Assembly: GCA_024405235.1 (NCBI GenBank)
Contig: JAKSPA010000067.1
Location: 1 to 7,754 of the forward strand
Source: Lentisphaeria bacterium
GTDB taxonomy: Bacteria > Verrucomicrobiota > Lentisphaeria > Oligosphaerales > Oligosphaeraceae
Reading direction: 5' to 3'
Length of the DNA: 7,754 nt
A model generated the notes under the pieces. The model worked only from the letters and a program-made list of their open reading frames with translations. It ran no database searches and had not been told where the DNA came from. Position numbers and translations under genes: made by a program. Shown piece after piece: positions 6,519 through 7,754 of this stretch (within the stretch, counting starts at the first letter, position 1; each line of letters begins with the position of its first letter).

Positions 6519-6890
6519 TTATGCGCAAGGGGCCTCTCTTGTGATCATAATGGATGCATAGTCGCCATTCGGCAAGCCCGCAGGTTTCTTGATTTTTATG
6601 GTAGTCTTGCGGACTCGCGGCGAGGCAGCGAGACAATCCTGCGCAAGCGTCTCCGCGAGAGTCTCGATTAGTTGGCACGTCGAGGCCTCGCAACGGCGAA
6701 TAAGCGTCTTGGACAAATGCGCATAATTGACTGTCTTTTCAAGATCGTCGCTTTGAGCCGCTTCGCGCGTATCAAGATACACAGTCGCAGTCACGATGAG
6801 CGCCTGCGGCAGTTCGCGCTCCTTCTCCTTGCATCCGATGTGGCTGGTGCAGCGCAAATTCGCTATTGTGATCTGATCAAGTTGTTCCAT
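6519..6890 (-). CDS. folB: Dihydroneopterin aldolase (FolB)
   Basis: The 123-residue product is the usual length for FolB, which cleaves 7,8-dihydroneopterin to 6-hydroxymethyl-dihydropterin and glycolaldehyde in folate synthesis. Family landmarks appear in order: ANLRCTSHIGCKEKERELPQ at 10-29 with the active-site glutamate, DDLEKTVNYAHL at 48-59 with the catalytic tyrosine Y56, LIETLAETLA at 74-83 with the pterin-binding glutamate E76, and the closing strand IKIKKPAGLP at 98-107 with the catalytic lysine just before the proline. FolX, the dihydromonapterin epimerase, is similar and cannot be fully excluded, but the ETLAE and KKP pattern fits FolB. It starts 24 bases after the stop of the upstream acyltransferase and is probably cotranscribed with it; no Shine-Dalgarno sequence is evident in the A/T-rich spacer. 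Confidence 0.93.
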   Translation of the reverse strand: MEQLDQITIANLRCTSHIGCKEKERELPQALIVTATVYLDTREAAQSDDLEKTVNYAHLSKTLIRRCEASTCQLIETLAETLAQDCLAASPRVRKTTIKIKKPAGLPNGDYASIMITREAPCA

Positions 6891-6914
6891 TGCAATGATT
6901 ATTAAAAAAAGCGT

Positions 6915-7754
6915 TTACTTTTCAAGCAAATTCGGTGGACAATCGAACTTTTTGCGAGACGCATAGAAAGGGTATTTCGCCGCAAGTTCATCGGAGGCAT
7001 TCGCAGGGATGGCGCGCCAGCGGTTGTAGCTCCAAAGATACTGTTCGGGATGACGTTTGATGAGTTCTTCGTATGCGCGATAGATTGCAGCCGTCAGCGC
7101 CTCGTCCGACTCGAATTCCCATGCATTTTTCTCTAGCATCGCGTATTCCGTGCGGAAAATTCCGTCATCATGCCGAATGCAGGAACAAACGTAAACGGGA
7201 ATCTGCAATTTACGCGCAATGACCGCAGGATGTCTCGAAACAGTCGCGGGCAAACCGAAGAAGTTCTGAAATATTCCGCCCTTCCTCGGCGAAACATTCT
7301 GATCTATTAGAATTCCGACGTTCAGTCCGGAAAGCAGCGCCCTCAGCACTCCGCGTGCGGCGCCTTCGGCAGGAATCACCTTCGTGCCGTCGCCTGATGT
7401 GCGAAGCCGTTCGGACAACTGGTTGAGCCAGTCAATCTTGAAACGCGCCACGACGACGGCGCCTGCTCGTCCCGTCACATAGGAGATTCTGGACAGCGCC
7501 TCCCAATTGCCCAAATGCAACGTGCAGTAGAGCGCGGCCTGACAACGGCTGTTCGGATTTAGCGCAGAACAATCTCTACGGTATTCCTCCGAGACCTCCA
7601 GATTCTTCGTGCATTCATGCGGATGCTTTAGCTGATGCAGCCAATCAAAGCCAAGCAGAATAAGATGCATGATGCTCGCACGTGCAATACGGCGGCGTTC
7701 AGCATCGCTCTTTTCAGGAAATGCGACCGCAAGATTGGCGCTGGTCACGCGGCG
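6915..7754 (-). CDS. LpxL/HtrB-like lipid A lysophospholipid acyltransferase (5' end beyond window)
   Basis: The minus-strand frame is open from the right edge for 280 codons to the TAA at 6915-6917. A GTG at 7748 exists, but the open frame continues upstream of it (Arg-Arg). Family members are about 290-310 residues with an N-terminal membrane anchor, so the true start lies outside the window. Counting from the GTG, the HX4E acyltransferase motif is HLGNWE at 78-83. The glycine/Asp-Gln segment GLNVGILIDQN is at 141-151, FFGLPATVSRHPAVIARK at 163-180, and the closing HPEQYLWSYNRWR at 233-245. The early ANLAVAFPEKSDAER also matches the family. These inner-membrane enzymes transfer a secondary acyl chain from acyl-ACP to the lipid A precursor. 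Which acylation (LpxL or LpxM type) is not resolvable. It lies directly upstream of folB. Confidence 0.9.
   Translation of the reverse strand, partial: RRVTSANLAVAFPEKSDAERRRIARASIMHLILLGFDWLHQLKHPHECTKNLEVSEEYRRDCSALNPNSRCQAALYCTLHLGNWEALSRISYVTGRAGAVVVARFKIDWLNQLSERLRTSGDGTKVIPAEGAARGVLRALLSGLNVGILIDQNVSPRKGGIFQNFFGLPATVSRHPAVIARKLQIPVYVCSCIRHDDGIFRTEYAMLEKNAWEFESDEALTAAIYRAYEELIKRHPEQYLWSYNRWRAIPANASDELAAKYPFYASRKKFDCPPNLLEK

Noticed and set aside
7746..7748. GTG at 7748 as the start of the acyltransferase
   Set aside because: The frame is open to the window edge, and the protein would lack the N-terminal membrane anchor normal for this family, so the gene is treated as truncated by the window.

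Overview
The window looks like an ordinary chromosomal segment of a Gram-negative bacterium. Lipid A enzymes (an LpxC-family protein and an LpxL/HtrB-family acyltransferase) and an outer-membrane-type lipoprotein point to an LPS-bearing envelope. G+C is moderate. Only one gene has a convincing Shine-Dalgarno sequence. These traits, the Gfo/Idh/MocA oxidoreductase and the divergent LpxC would fit the Lentisphaerae/Kiritimatiellota/Verrucomicrobia side of the PVC group. That placement is a low-confidence inference, because no marker gene such as rRNA is present.

Layout: (1) 1-1084, minus strand: an S4-domain 23S rRNA pseudouridine synthase of the RluB type. Its C-terminal tail carries a perfect-period RDRKPFD heptapeptide repeat that runs off the left edge. 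(2) 1085-1390: a divergent intergenic region with a good sigma70-like promoter firing right and weaker candidates firing left. (3) 1391-5058, plus strand: four tightly spaced genes (gaps of 17, 13 and 14 bases), probably one operon. They encode a Gfo/Idh/MocA NAD(P)-dependent oxidoreductase, a divergent LpxC-family deacetylase, a lipoprotein with a natural hexahistidine tail, and a biotin-protein ligase (BirA) without the DNA-binding domain. (4) 5081-6430, minus strand: an APC-superfamily amino-acid permease converging on birA. (5) 6519-6890 and 6915-7754, minus strand: dihydroneopterin aldolase (FolB) downstream of an LpxL/HtrB-like lipid A acyltransferase that is cut by the right edge.

The genes are mostly housekeeping: rRNA modification, biotinylation, folate and lipid A. 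The parts least explained by known families are the LpxC homologue, in which the spacing of the zinc-ligand helix motif and several flanking catalytic-site residues differ from canonical LpxC, and its pairing with a sugar-type oxidoreductase and a His-tailed lipoprotein. No mobile element, RNA gene, CRISPR array or defence system was seen.
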